A stretch of 64,000 nucleotides of DNA, from the NCBI GenBank assembly GCA_964510315.1, contig CAZEAP010000017.1, positions 12,635 to 76,634 on the forward strand, given 5' to 3'. Below are positions 8,439 to 16,602 of this stretch, piece after piece. Source of the DNA: CAZEAP01 sp964510315. Lineage in GTDB: Bacteria > Planctomycetota > Brocadiia > SM23-32. The notes under the pieces were generated by a model that saw only the letters and a program-made list of their open reading frames with translations, was not told the DNA's origin and did no database searches. Every line of letters begins with the position of its first letter. Position 1 is the first letter of the stretch. Position numbers and translations under genes: made by a program.

Positions 8439-10928
8439 ATGTACGAAAGATTCACGGACAGCACAAAAAAGGTCATCAGCTACGCGCGGCAGGAAGCGCA
8501 GCGGATGGGCCATCAATACATAGGAACAGAGCACCTTCTGCTGGGACTGCTGCGGGAGGGAACCGGTACTGCCGCTACGGCACTGCAGAAGGTGGGGGTG
8601 GAAACCAACAAGGCGCGCATGGAGGTGGAAAGGCTTGTGCGGAGCGGAGGCCAGGTCCTCAGCACCGGCAAGGACTTCGCCTTCAGCCGCAGGGCACAGA
8701 AGGTCCTCTTCGAGCACGCCTTCCGGCAGGCCAAACGCATGGACGTCCGCTACGTCCGTACCGAGCACGTGCTTCTCGGGCTGCTGGAGGAAGAAGATGG
8801 GGTCGCAGCCCAGGTCCTGGTGAACCTCGGCACCGATCTGGATGAACTCGAGGAGACCATCTTCGAGCTGGAGGGAACCGGGCTGGAAGAAGAGGAGGAA
8901 TCCGGCTCCGCCGAACTCTCCGGTGAGAAAAGCAAAACACCCGCGCTGGACTCCTTCGGACGCGACCTGACAAGGCAGGCCCTCGAGGGCGAACTGGACC
9001 CGGTCATCGGGCGAGAAGATGAAATCGAACGGGTTATCCAGGTGCTCTGCCGCCGCAAGAAGAACAATCCGGTGCTTCTGGGAGAGGCGGGGGTCGGGAA
9101 GACCGCGATCGTGGAGGGGCTCGCACAGGACATCGTCAGCGGCAACGTCCCCAACCTGCTGCAGGACCGCAGAATCGTCGTGGTGGACCTGGCCCTCATG
9201 GTGGCCGGCACCAAGTACCGGGGACAGTTCGAGGAGCGCATCAAGGCCGTCATGCAGGAGGTGCGCAAAGCCAAGAACGTCGTGCTGTTCATCGACGAAC
9301 TCCACACCCTGGTGGGAGCCGGCGGAGCCGAAGGGGCCATCGACGCCTCCAATGTGCTGAAGCCCGCGCTGGCCCGCGGAGAAGTCCAGTGCATCGGCGC
9401 CACTACCCCTGACGAGTACCGAAAGTACGTCGAGAAGGACGGCGCGCTGGAACGCAGATTCCAAACCATCGTGGTCGACCCGCCCACCGGCGAAGAGACC
9501 ATCGACATCCTCAAAGGCCTGCGGGACCGCTATGAGGAGCATCACTCGGTCCAGATATTCGACGAGGCGATCAACAAGGCCACCGAGCTGGCCACCCGTT
9601 ACATCACAGGACGTTTCCTGCCCGACAAGGCGCTCGACGTCATCGATGAAGCCTGCGCGCTGGTGCGGCTGCGCAGCCTGACCCCTCCACCCGAACTGAA
9701 GGAACTCCAGAGAGAGCTGACCAAGCTGACCCTGGAGAAAGAACAGGCGGCCGTGGAGCAAGCCTTCGAACGCGCCGCCCGGCTGCGGGATGAAGTCGAA
9801 CAGCTACAGGACCGCAAACGAAGATACGAGCAACAAGAAGGCGACGGCGAAGAGCATAACCTGGGCGTCGTGGACGAGGACGTCATCCGGGAGATCGTCT
9901 CCCGCATGACCGGCGTCCCCCTCCAGAGACTGCAGGTCGAGGAGGCCAGTCGCCTGCTGAACATGGAGGAGGAGGTTCACAAGACGGTCATCAGCCAGCA
10001 CGAGGCGGTCCACGCGGTCAGCCGCGCCATACGAAGGTCCCGCTCCGGCATGAAGGACCCCCGCCGTCCCGTGGCCTGCTTCCTGTTTATCGGACCAACC
10101 GGCGTGGGCAAAACCCTGCTGGCCAGAAGCGTAGCCAAGTTCCTCTTCGGCGACGAAGAGGCCCTCGTGCAGGTGGACATGTCGGAGTATATGGAGAAGC
10201 ACAACGTCAGCCGACTGGTGGGCGCCCCGCCCGGCTACGTCGGATACGAGGAGGGGGGCCAACTGACCGAAAAAATCCGACGTCGCCCCTACTCGGTTGT
10301 CCTGCTGGACGAGATCGAGAAAGCCCACGCCGAAGTATTCAACATGCTTCTGCAGATCATGGAAGACGGTCGGCTCACCGACAGCTTCGGCCGACAGGTC
10401 GACTTCCGAAACGTGGTGCTGATCATGACTTCCAACATCGGCGCTCAGGTCATCAAGGACAGCGCCGGTCTTGGCTTCCGCAAGCAGACCGAGGAGAAGG
10501 ACTACCAGACGATGAAGAAGCAGTTGATGGACGAGGTCGAGAAGCACTTCCGACCCGAGTTCCTCAACCGCATCGACGACACCATCGTTTTCCGCTCCCT
10601 CACCCGAGACGACCTCCGCGACATCGTCCGGCTGGAGCTGGACAAGGTCCGTGAACGGCTGCTCGCCAAGAACATGAGGCTCGTCATCAAAGACGACGCC
10701 GCCGATCTGCTCATCGAAAAGGGCTATAACCCCGAGTTCGGCGCTCGACCCCTCCGGCGGGCGATTGAGCGAAACCTCGAAGACCCGATGAGCGAAAAGA
10801 TCCTGGCGGGCGAGTTCGAGGAAGGCACCGTCGTGGTGGACGCCGAAGACGGGGAGTTGACCTTCGAGAGCGTCCCTCTCTCACCGGAAGAGGTCGAAAC
10901 GAAGGAACCCACCCCGGCCAGCCCCTGA
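8439..10928 (+). CDS. clpC: ATP-dependent unfoldase ClpC (Clp/Hsp100 AAA+)
   Basis: AAA+ unfoldase feeding substrates to ClpP. In order: double Clp N-terminal repeat (1-145, with IGTEHLLLGLL and VRTEHVLLGLL); first AAA module with Walker A GEAGVGKT (about 215-222) and VLFIDELH; a middle region with a UVR-type coiled coil (EQAAVEQAFERAARLRDEVEQL); and a second AAA module with GPTGVGKT (about 551-558), VLLDEIEKAH and an LGF tripeptide (SAGLGFRK) that docks ClpP. Its 829 aa match ClpC rather than ClpB, whose middle domain is longer. The UVR motif is the site at which McsB/McsA-type adaptors act. clpP itself is not in the window. Confidence 0.95.
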   Translation: MYERFTDSTKKVISYARQEAQRMGHQYIGTEHLLLGLLREGTGTAATALQKVGVETNKARMEVERLVRSGGQVLSTGKDFAFSRRAQKVLFEHAFRQAKRMDVRYVRTEHVLLGLLEEEDGVAAQVLVNLGTDLDELEETIFELEGTGLEEEEESGSAELSGEKSKTPALDSFGRDLTRQALEGELDPVIGREDEIERVIQVLCRRKKNNPVLLGEAGVGKTAIVEGLAQDIVSGNVPNLLQDRRIVVVDLALMVAGTKYRGQFEERIKAVMQEVRKAKNVVLFIDELHTLVGAGGAEGAIDASNVLKPALARGEVQCIGATTPDEYRKYVEKDGALERRFQTIVVDPPTGEETIDILKGLRDRYEEHHSVQIFDEAINKATELATRYITGRFLPDKALDVIDEACALVRLRSLTPPPELKELQRELTKLTLEKEQAAVEQAFERAARLRDEVEQLQDRKRRYEQQEGDGEEHNLGVVDEDVIREIVSRMTGVPLQRLQVEEASRLLNMEEEVHKTVISQHEAVHAVSRAIRRSRSGMKDPRRPVACFLFIGPTGVGKTLLARSVAKFLFGDEEALVQVDMSEYMEKHNVSRLVGAPPGYVGYEEGGQLTEKIRRRPYSVVLLDEIEKAHAEVFNMLLQIMEDGRLTDSFGRQVDFRNVVLIMTSNIGAQVIKDSAGLGFRKQTEEKDYQTMKKQLMDEVEKHFRPEFLNRIDDTIVFRSLTRDDLRDIVRLELDKVRERLLAKNMRLVIKDDAADLLIEKGYNPEFGARPLRRAIERNLEDPMSEKILAGEFEEGTVVVDAEDGELTFESVPLSPEEVETKEPTPASP

Positions 10929-10987
10929 CGCGGACCGTGCGCTGAACGGGTGACTCCCATCCGGTTCGGAAACCTTCCGAGCCGTCT

Positions 10988-11440
10988 TCAGCACTGGGGC
11001 AGGTCCTGCCATTCCGCCCCGGACGGCGCCAGGCTGCCGAGCTGTCGGCCGGGACAGCCCCGGAAGTAGTGCAGGTGGCTGGCGCAGCCGCAGTCGGTGC
11101 AGCCGAATCCGAGCACGCTCTTCTCCGCCGCCGCGGCCACGAGGCGGCTCAGCGCACACTCATCGGCTTCCGGCCCAATCCACGTCAGGACCCCTACCGG
11201 CTCGGCGGCTTCCCGCAGGTAATCCACGTGCCAGAAACGCCGCTTGCCGGCACTTCGCAGGTGACGCGCCAACCTGGAGCGGAGACCGCTTCTCGCACTG
11301 CCGACGTAGCAGTAGTGGCCGGCCCGAAATTGAAGGTCACCCAGCGCGCCCACGGACAGCTTTCGGGCGCGGTCCAGATGCAGCACCAGGCAGTAGGCGC
11401 CGCCTCCGGCGGGCAGCCGTTCACTCGGTTCTTCGTGCAT
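10988..11440 (-). CDS. GIY-YIG family protein, DUF123 type
   Basis: A 150-residue protein with the GIY-YIG-like core of the DUF123 family: GAYCLVLHL near 14, then AGHYCYVGSARSGLRSRLARHLR (about 40-62), a WHVDYLRE segment and cysteine/histidine residues near the end (FGCTDCGCASHLHYF). Archaeal and bacterial DUF123 proteins are predicted nucleases, sometimes fused to endonuclease III; no activity is established for this subgroup. The start overlaps the end of the nuclease-like gene by 20 bp, so the two are probably co-translated. It converges on clpC with only a 59-bp gap. Confidence 0.78.
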   Translation of the reverse strand: MHEEPSERLPAGGGAYCLVLHLDRARKLSVGALGDLQFRAGHYCYVGSARSGLRSRLARHLRSAGKRRFWHVDYLREAAEPVGVLTWIGPEADECALSRLVAAAAEKSVLGFGCTDCGCASHLHYFRGCPGRQLGSLAPSGAEWQDLPQC

Positions 11441-11984
11441 CCGCCCAGAACCCCGCTCGCTTGCGTCGCGCCTCTTTCTCGGCCCGGAGGTAGCGCCCCC
11501 GCCGTGCGTGCGGGTAGCGCCGGTAGGCGGCGGCCAGGCCGCGACGAATCATCTGTAGGTTGAAGTCCCGGCCGTCGGCACCCCCGTCCACCTCCACGTA
11601 GGCCAGGACCCGCCCGTAGTCGCCGGTGGCTTGCCTCCCGCGGTGAAGCATGACCTGCCCGCCCTGGAGCCGTTCGCGGGCAAACTGACTCGCCCGAGCA
11701 GCCCAGAGCCTCACCTGATCGGCGGTCAGGCCATAGCGCGCGGCCTGCTGCCACGTCTTCCCCTCGTTGTGGGCATCAAGGGCGTCAATGCCGATAAGAC
11801 GCACCTTGCCGACTTCTGCAACTTCAATGGTATCCCCGTCGTAGACGTAGGTGACCCGGCCGGCGAGCGGTGCACTCCGGGCCGGCGAACCCATCGTGCG
11901 GTAGAGAGTTCCGACGACGAAGGCTATCAGGACCCCGGCCGCCAAAAGCGCCGCGACCCTTCTCAGGCTGCCCGCGCGCTTCAT
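11421..11984 (-). CDS. Staphylococcal-nuclease-like (thermonuclease) membrane-anchored or secreted protein
   Basis: An N-terminal basic segment and one hydrophobic helix (about 9-30) lead into a single SNase domain. The domain keeps VYDGDTIEV, the first catalytic arginine in VRLIGID, and GDYGRVLAYV with the second arginine. The canonical 'GIDTPE' glutamate position reads GIDALD, so the general-base Glu seems changed to Asp or displaced; activity is uncertain. C-terminal basic region (RRYPHARRGRYLRAEKEARRKRAG). Three bases separate it from the fumarase stop, and its end overlaps the GIY-YIG gene, giving a three-gene unit. Confidence 0.85.
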   Translation of the reverse strand: MKRAGSLRRVAALLAAGVLIAFVVGTLYRTMGSPARSAPLAGRVTYVYDGDTIEVAEVGKVRLIGIDALDAHNEGKTWQQAARYGLTADQVRLWAARASQFARERLQGGQVMLHRGRQATGDYGRVLAYVEVDGGADGRDFNLQMIRRGLAAAYRRYPHARRGRYLRAEKEARRKRAGFWADARRTE

Positions 11985-11987
11985 GGG

Positions 11988-12875
11988 TCAGTCCTCCGCC
12001 GGGCCGAGCCGATGGCGCTCTCCGGCGAGGAGCACTGACCCGTGCCGGTGGGAGTGACACTCAACGTTGACCGCCAGCGGAAGGCTGGCAATGTGACAGG
12101 GAGCGCTCTCCACCAGAACGCCCAGCGCCGTGGTGTCCCCTCCCAGCCCCTGCGGCCCGACGCCGAGTGCGTTGATACGGTCCAATATCTCGAACTCCAG
12201 CGCCGCCATGTCATCGTCCGGATTCTCCTCGCGCAGATCGCGCAGCAGGGCCCGCTTGGCCATCAGCGGCGCGCTCTCGAAATCCCCTCCCAGACCGACA
12301 CCCACGATCGCCGGGGGACAGGCGTTGGCCCCAGCGCACCGGACGGTCTCCACGACGGCCTGGATGACACCGTCCCGGCCGTCGCCCGGGTTGAGCATGC
12401 AGAGGCGACTCATGTTCTCCGCTCCCCCGCCCTTCGCCAGCAGATGGATTTCCAGCGAATCTCCGGGAACCGGTTCAACATGGACGATGGCCGGGGTGTT
12501 GTCGCCGAGGTTCGATCTCGCCAGGGGATCCGCCACCGTCGAGGCCCTGAGGGGTGTGGCCTCGACCGCCCGGCGGACGCCCCGATCGACGGCCGCCTGG
12601 AGCGTCTCGCCGGCGATCACTACCTCCGCGCCGATGCGCACGAACGCCACCGCCAGGCCGGTATCCTGACAGAGCGGGAGGCCCCGGGAGCGCGCGATCC
12701 GCTCGTTTTCCAGCAGCACCGCGAGCACCTCGCGCGCGGTCTCCGAGGTTTCGGTCTCCAGCGCCTGCTGCAGCGCTTCGCGAACGTCCTCGCGCAGGTA
12801 CGTGTTGATCTCGGCGTACAGCTCGCTGACCGCTTTGCTGACGCGCTCGGCCCGGATGATGGTGACCTTGTCCAT
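11988..12875 (-). CDS. Class I (Fe-S) fumarate hydratase, alpha subunit
   Basis: A 295-residue alpha subunit of the two-subunit, oxygen-sensitive [4Fe-4S] fumarase (related to L-tartrate dehydratase alpha, TtdA), which interconverts fumarate and malate. Cluster cysteines are visible in LPLCQDTG (about 66-73), SRLCMLNPGDG and NACPPAIVGVG. GGGAENMS and GIGGxxTALGV-like (GLGGDTTALGV) segments are family marks. The beta subunit normally follows immediately, but here an SNase-like gene comes 3 bp later, so the partner must be encoded elsewhere. A GGAG lies 5 nt upstream of the ATG. Confidence 0.9.
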   Translation of the reverse strand: MDKVTIIRAERVSKAVSELYAEINTYLREDVREALQQALETETSETAREVLAVLLENERIARSRGLPLCQDTGLAVAFVRIGAEVVIAGETLQAAVDRGVRRAVEATPLRASTVADPLARSNLGDNTPAIVHVEPVPGDSLEIHLLAKGGGAENMSRLCMLNPGDGRDGVIQAVVETVRCAGANACPPAIVGVGLGGDFESAPLMAKRALLRDLREENPDDDMAALEFEILDRINALGVGPQGLGGDTTALGVLVESAPCHIASLPLAVNVECHSHRHGSVLLAGERHRLGPAED

Positions 12876-12885
12876 GGCGTCTCCG

Positions 12886-12914
12886 ACTGTACGTCAAAGG
12901 CCGGGCGGCCGCAA
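12886..12914 (-). promoter_or_regulatory. Promoter of the fumarase-SNase-GIY-YIG unit
   Basis: On the minus strand, TTGCGG (12909-12914), 17-bp spacer, TACAGT (12886-12891). The start codon is only 11 bp from the -10 box, so the leader would be very short. Confidence 0.55.
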
Positions 12915-12950
12915 GCCAACGGCACGCTGCCGTTGTCCTCGACGGCCCGC

Positions 12951-12979
12951 TTGCGCCTTCCCCCGGCCATTGCTATAGT
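12951..12979 (+). promoter_or_regulatory. Promoter of the metG unit
   Basis: TTGCGC at 12951-12956, 17-bp spacer, TATAGT at 12974-12979. Transcription from here would start about 50 bp before the ATG at 13037, which argues against the upstream GTG at 12980 being the metG start. Confidence 0.65.
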
Positions 12980-13036
12980 GTGGCTTCTCAGCGGGCTCTC
13001 CTTTGCACACTCAGGTTTTCCCGGGACTTCCGGCAC

Positions 13037-14722
13037 ATGACCAGACGCTTCACAGTGACTGCGGCCCTGCCCTACTCCAACGGTCGTCTCCACGTGGGTC
13101 ACGTGGCGGGCTGCTATCTGCCGGCCGACATTTACGTCCGCTACCTCCGCTCGCGGGGGGATGAGGTGGCGTTCATCTGCGGGAGCGACGACTACGGCGT
13201 GCCGGTCTCCCTGACGGCCCGCAAGGAGGGCAGGGAGCCCCGGGAGGTCGCCGAGTACTACCGGGCCGAACAGAAGAGCGACTTCGGGGGCCTGGGCATC
13301 GAGTTCGACATCTACAGCGGCACCAGCGCCACGGAGCTGCACACGGAGTTGAGTCAGCAGTTCTTCCTGCGCCTCCTGGAGAACGGTTATCTGAAGAAGG
13401 ACAGCAGCCGGCAGCTCTACGACCCTGAGGCGGGGATGTTCCTGCCGGACCGCTACGTGGAAGGGACATGCCCGCTGTGCGGCGCGGAAGGCGCGCGGGG
13501 CGACCAGTGTGAGGCGTGCGGCAAGCTTCTGGAGCCGGGGATGCTTGTGGATCCGAAGAGCGTCATCTCCGGGGCCAGCCCCGAGGTCCGCGAGACCGTG
13601 CACTGGTTTTTCCAACTGCCGGAACTGGAGGAACGTCTGCGGGGCTGGATCGAGAGCCACGCGGAATGGCGCCCCATGGTGCGGAACTTCAGCCTCGGCC
13701 TTGTGGAGCAGGGCCTGCCGCGACGGGCTATAACGCGTGACCTGGAGTGGGGCATTCCGGTGCCACTCCAGAACGATCCCGACGCCGAAGGCAAAGTCCT
13801 CTACGTGTGGTTCGACGCTCCGATCGGCTACGTTTCCTTCACCGCTCAGTGGTGCGAGCGCCGGGGAGGTGCGCCTGAGGATTACCAGCGATGGTGGAAG
13901 GACCCCGACTGCAAGATCGTGCACTTCATCGGCGAGGACAACGTAGTGTTCCACGCCGTGGTCTGGCCGGCCATGCTGATGGCGGAGGGGACATTCCAGC
14001 TGCCGGAGTACATCCCCGCCAACTGCTTTCTGAACATCCAGTTCCCCGGTGAAGAAGAGGCGAAGATGTCCACCAGCCGGGGCACCGCGGTGTGGATCAA
14101 TGATTACCTGCAGAACTACCAACCGGACCCTCTGCGCTACTACCTGACCGCAATCGCCCCGGAACGCCAGCGGACGGCCTTCCAGTTCAGGGAGCTGGTG
14201 CGCCGCAACAACGATGAGCTGGTGGCCGCGCTGGGCAACTTCGTCCATCGGAACCTCACCTTCGCGCACAAGTACTTCGACGGGCGCGTCCCGAGCCGGG
14301 GCGAACTCACCAACCAGGACCGCCAACAGCTCCAGCGGATCGCGGGCCTCCCCGACAGCGTCGGCAACAAGCTGGAGGCCTACCGTTTCAAGGATGCCCT
14401 GGAGGAGCTGATGGCGGCCGCCCGGGAAAGCAATCGCTACTTCGATTACCGCGAGCCCTGGGTGCTGCGCAAAGAGGACAGAACCGCCTGCGGCACCGTG
14501 ATCAACCTGTGCCTCAACACCATAAAAGTCCTCGGAGTTGTGATGGAGCCGTTCCTTCCCTTCGCGGCGGAGAAGACCGCGGGCATGCTGTCCGCACAAC
14601 CGGGGGAGATGCTGTGGCCGGCGGCGGCGGAACCCCTCCCGGAGGGCCGGGAGCTGGGCGAGCCGGTGATCCTTTTCGACAAGATGGAAATGCCTCCGGA
14701 GGTGGAAGAGGCGGAATCCTGA
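13037..14722 (+). CDS. metG: Methionyl-tRNA synthetase
   Basis: Class I aminoacyl-tRNA synthetase charging tRNA-Met. The HIGH-type motif is HVGH in NGRLHVGHVAG (near residue 17), and the KMSKS-type motif is KMSTS (near 343). A four-cysteine zinc knuckle (CPLCGAEGARGDQCEACG) lies in the CP domain, as in E. coli-type MetG. At 561 aa it ends after the anticodon-binding helices and lacks the C-terminal EMAP-like dimerisation domain. The ATG at 13037 begins TRRFTVTAALPYSNG, where homologues start. It is followed by thpR after 17 bp, and the genes to 17537 probably share one transcript. Confidence 0.95.
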   Translation: MTRRFTVTAALPYSNGRLHVGHVAGCYLPADIYVRYLRSRGDEVAFICGSDDYGVPVSLTARKEGREPREVAEYYRAEQKSDFGGLGIEFDIYSGTSATELHTELSQQFFLRLLENGYLKKDSSRQLYDPEAGMFLPDRYVEGTCPLCGAEGARGDQCEACGKLLEPGMLVDPKSVISGASPEVRETVHWFFQLPELEERLRGWIESHAEWRPMVRNFSLGLVEQGLPRRAITRDLEWGIPVPLQNDPDAEGKVLYVWFDAPIGYVSFTAQWCERRGGAPEDYQRWWKDPDCKIVHFIGEDNVVFHAVVWPAMLMAEGTFQLPEYIPANCFLNIQFPGEEEAKMSTSRGTAVWINDYLQNYQPDPLRYYLTAIAPERQRTAFQFRELVRRNNDELVAALGNFVHRNLTFAHKYFDGRVPSRGELTNQDRQQLQRIAGLPDSVGNKLEAYRFKDALEELMAAARESNRYFDYREPWVLRKEDRTACGTVINLCLNTIKVLGVVMEPFLPFAAEKTAGMLSAQPGEMLWPAAAEPLPEGRELGEPVILFDKMEMPPEVEEAES

Positions 14723-14739
14723 CTGGAAGGTGATGAGTC

Positions 14740-15300
14740 GTGAGAACCTTTGTGGCAGTCGAACTGGACGATGAGTGCCGGGAGCGCCTTCTGGACGCCC
14801 TCGCCGCACTGAGGGACGCGGCGGGAGGGGTGCGGTGGGTGAAGCCTCAGGCGCTTCACGTTACCCTCAAGTTCATCGGCGAGCTGAAAGAGCCGGACCT
14901 CCCCGATGCCGTGCGAATGATACAGTCCGCATGCGAGGGCGCGGAGCCCTTCCGGATGCGGGTGGCGGACCTGTCCGGATTTCCCCCGCACGGCACGCCC
15001 CGGGTCATTCACGTCAAAGCCCATGCGCCCGATGACGCCCTGGAGGAACTGCACGAGGCCGTCGAGGGGGCGCTGGCCGATGGTCTCGGCGTAAAGCGGG
15101 AAAAACGGAAGTACATCCCCCACATTACGCTCGGGCGGGTGAAAAAGCGAAGCGCCTGCCCGCCGCTTGAGGAACTCCGGGCCACCGTGCCCCGTCAGGA
15201 ATTCGGCACGGTGGAGGTCAACTCCATCGTCCTGATGAAAAGCGATCTTCGCCCCGAAGGCGCCGTCTACACCCCGCTGCAGCACTTTCCACTTGCCTGA
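14740..15300 (+). CDS. thpR: RNA 2',3'-cyclic phosphodiesterase (2H family, ThpR/LigT)
   Basis: A 186-residue 2H phosphoesterase that opens 2',3'-cyclic RNA ends. The two catalytic HxT motifs are HVTL (near residue 40) and HITL (near 128), flanked by the usual RTFVAVEL start and GRVKKRS segment. GTG start at 14740 with GAAGGTGATG upstream. It lies 17 bp after metG and 24 bp before the sulfatase. No RNA ligase gene is nearby. Confidence 0.92.
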   Translation: MRTFVAVELDDECRERLLDALAALRDAAGGVRWVKPQALHVTLKFIGELKEPDLPDAVRMIQSACEGAEPFRMRVADLSGFPPHGTPRVIHVKAHAPDDALEELHEAVEGALADGLGVKREKRKYIPHITLGRVKKRSACPPLEELRATVPRQEFGTVEVNSIVLMKSDLRPEGAVYTPLQHFPLA

Positions 15301-15324
15301 AGCCCGCGGCCCAGGAGACCCCCC

Positions 15325-16602
15325 ATGCCTCCCAACCTGCTGTTGATCACCACGCACGATACCGGACGACACCTCGGATGCTACGGGGTGGAAACCGTCC
15401 GCACGCCGAATCTGGATGCCCTGGCGGAGGGGGGCTGCCGGTTCACCAACTACTTCGCCACCTCCGCCCTGTGCAGCCCCAGCCGGGGCGCCATGATGAC
15501 CGGCCGTTACCCCCAGACCAACGGCATGATGGGGCTGTGCCACGGGCCGTGGGCGTGGAGCCTGAATCCCGGGGAGAAGCACCTCTCCCACCTGATGCAC
15601 CAGGCCGGCTACTACACCGTGCTGCTGGGGCACCAGCATGAGACCACCGACGTTGACGAGCAGCTCTGCTTCGACGAGCACGGCTTTCACCGCGACCCGA
15701 AAACGCACCACCATCTGCCCTGCGACCAGGTCAGCGAGGCCGTACGGGAGTTCCTCATGGGTCCTGCGGCCGGGAAGGCGCCGTTCTACCTTCAGGTTGG
15801 CTTCTTCGAGACCCACCGGACCTTCGACTTCGGCGGTGCCGAACCGGACGACACCGAGGGGGTCTGGATTCCGCCCTACATCGAGGACAACGAGGCCGCC
15901 CGGCAACAATTCGCCGCCTTCCAGGGGAACATCCACAAGATGGACCGGGCCGTGGGACGCATCCTGAACGCGCTGGAGGAGGCCGGGCTGCGCGAGGACA
16001 CGCTGGTCGTTTACTCCGTCGATCACGGCATCCCCTTCCCCCGCGCCAAGAACACGCTTTTCGACCCCGGCACCGAGATCCCGCTCATCATGCGGCTGCC
16101 CGGACTGACCGAACCCGGCAGCGCCTGCGACGCCCTGCTCGGCAACGTGGACCTGGTGCCGACTCTCCTGGACGTCCTTGGGGTCCCCACGCCGCCGAAC
16201 CTGGACGGCAACAGCTTTGCGGCCGCCCTCTCCGGTGGTCCGGCGCCGGGGCGCCGGTGCGTGTTTGCCGAACTCGTGGGCAAAGCACTCCGCTCCGTCC
16301 GCACCCGGCGTTACAAACTGATCCGCAGTTTCCGCGCACAGCGCCTGCCGGCTTACCCCGTGAATCTTGAGCAACAGGAGAGCGGCGCCAACTGGCCGCG
16401 GGTGCTGCTGTTCGACCTGGAAGAAGATCCCGCCGAACTGAACAACCTGGCGGACGACCCCGAATACGCCGAGGTGCGCCGGGAGCTGGACACTCGCCTG
16501 AGAGAGTGGCTGGAGCGGGTGGGAGACGCGATTCTGGACGGACCCGTGCCCTCGCCCTACTACCTGGAGGCGATACACCCCTACCGGGAGGGCGAGTCTT
16601 GA
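15325..16602 (+). CDS. Type I sulfatase (alkaline-phosphatase superfamily)
   Basis: The formylglycine motif CxPSR is present as C50-S-P-S-R54 in ALCSPSRGAMMTGRYP, so the cysteine would need oxidation by a formylglycine-generating enzyme or anSME encoded elsewhere. The N-terminal metal motif reads TTHDTGRHLGCYG, and YSVDHGIPFPRAKNT (about 231-245) supplies the second metal-binding part. The HDTGRHLGCYG form resembles heparan N-sulfatase-like members, but substrate cannot be inferred. No signal peptide is visible, so the protein appears cytoplasmic, unlike many planctomycete sulfatases. Its stop overlaps the start of the PfkB kinase gene. Confidence 0.92.
   Translation: MPPNLLLITTHDTGRHLGCYGVETVRTPNLDALAEGGCRFTNYFATSALCSPSRGAMMTGRYPQTNGMMGLCHGPWAWSLNPGEKHLSHLMHQAGYYTVLLGHQHETTDVDEQLCFDEHGFHRDPKTHHHLPCDQVSEAVREFLMGPAAGKAPFYLQVGFFETHRTFDFGGAEPDDTEGVWIPPYIEDNEAARQQFAAFQGNIHKMDRAVGRILNALEEAGLREDTLVVYSVDHGIPFPRAKNTLFDPGTEIPLIMRLPGLTEPGSACDALLGNVDLVPTLLDVLGVPTPPNLDGNSFAAALSGGPAPGRRCVFAELVGKALRSVRTRRYKLIRSFRAQRLPAYPVNLEQQESGANWPRVLLFDLEEDPAELNNLADDPEYAEVRRELDTRLREWLERVGDAILDGPVPSPYYLEAIHPYREGES

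Noticed and set aside
12980..13036. GTG at 12980 as the metG start
   Set aside because: It overlaps the predicted -10 box and start region; the ATG at 13037 fits family N-termini.
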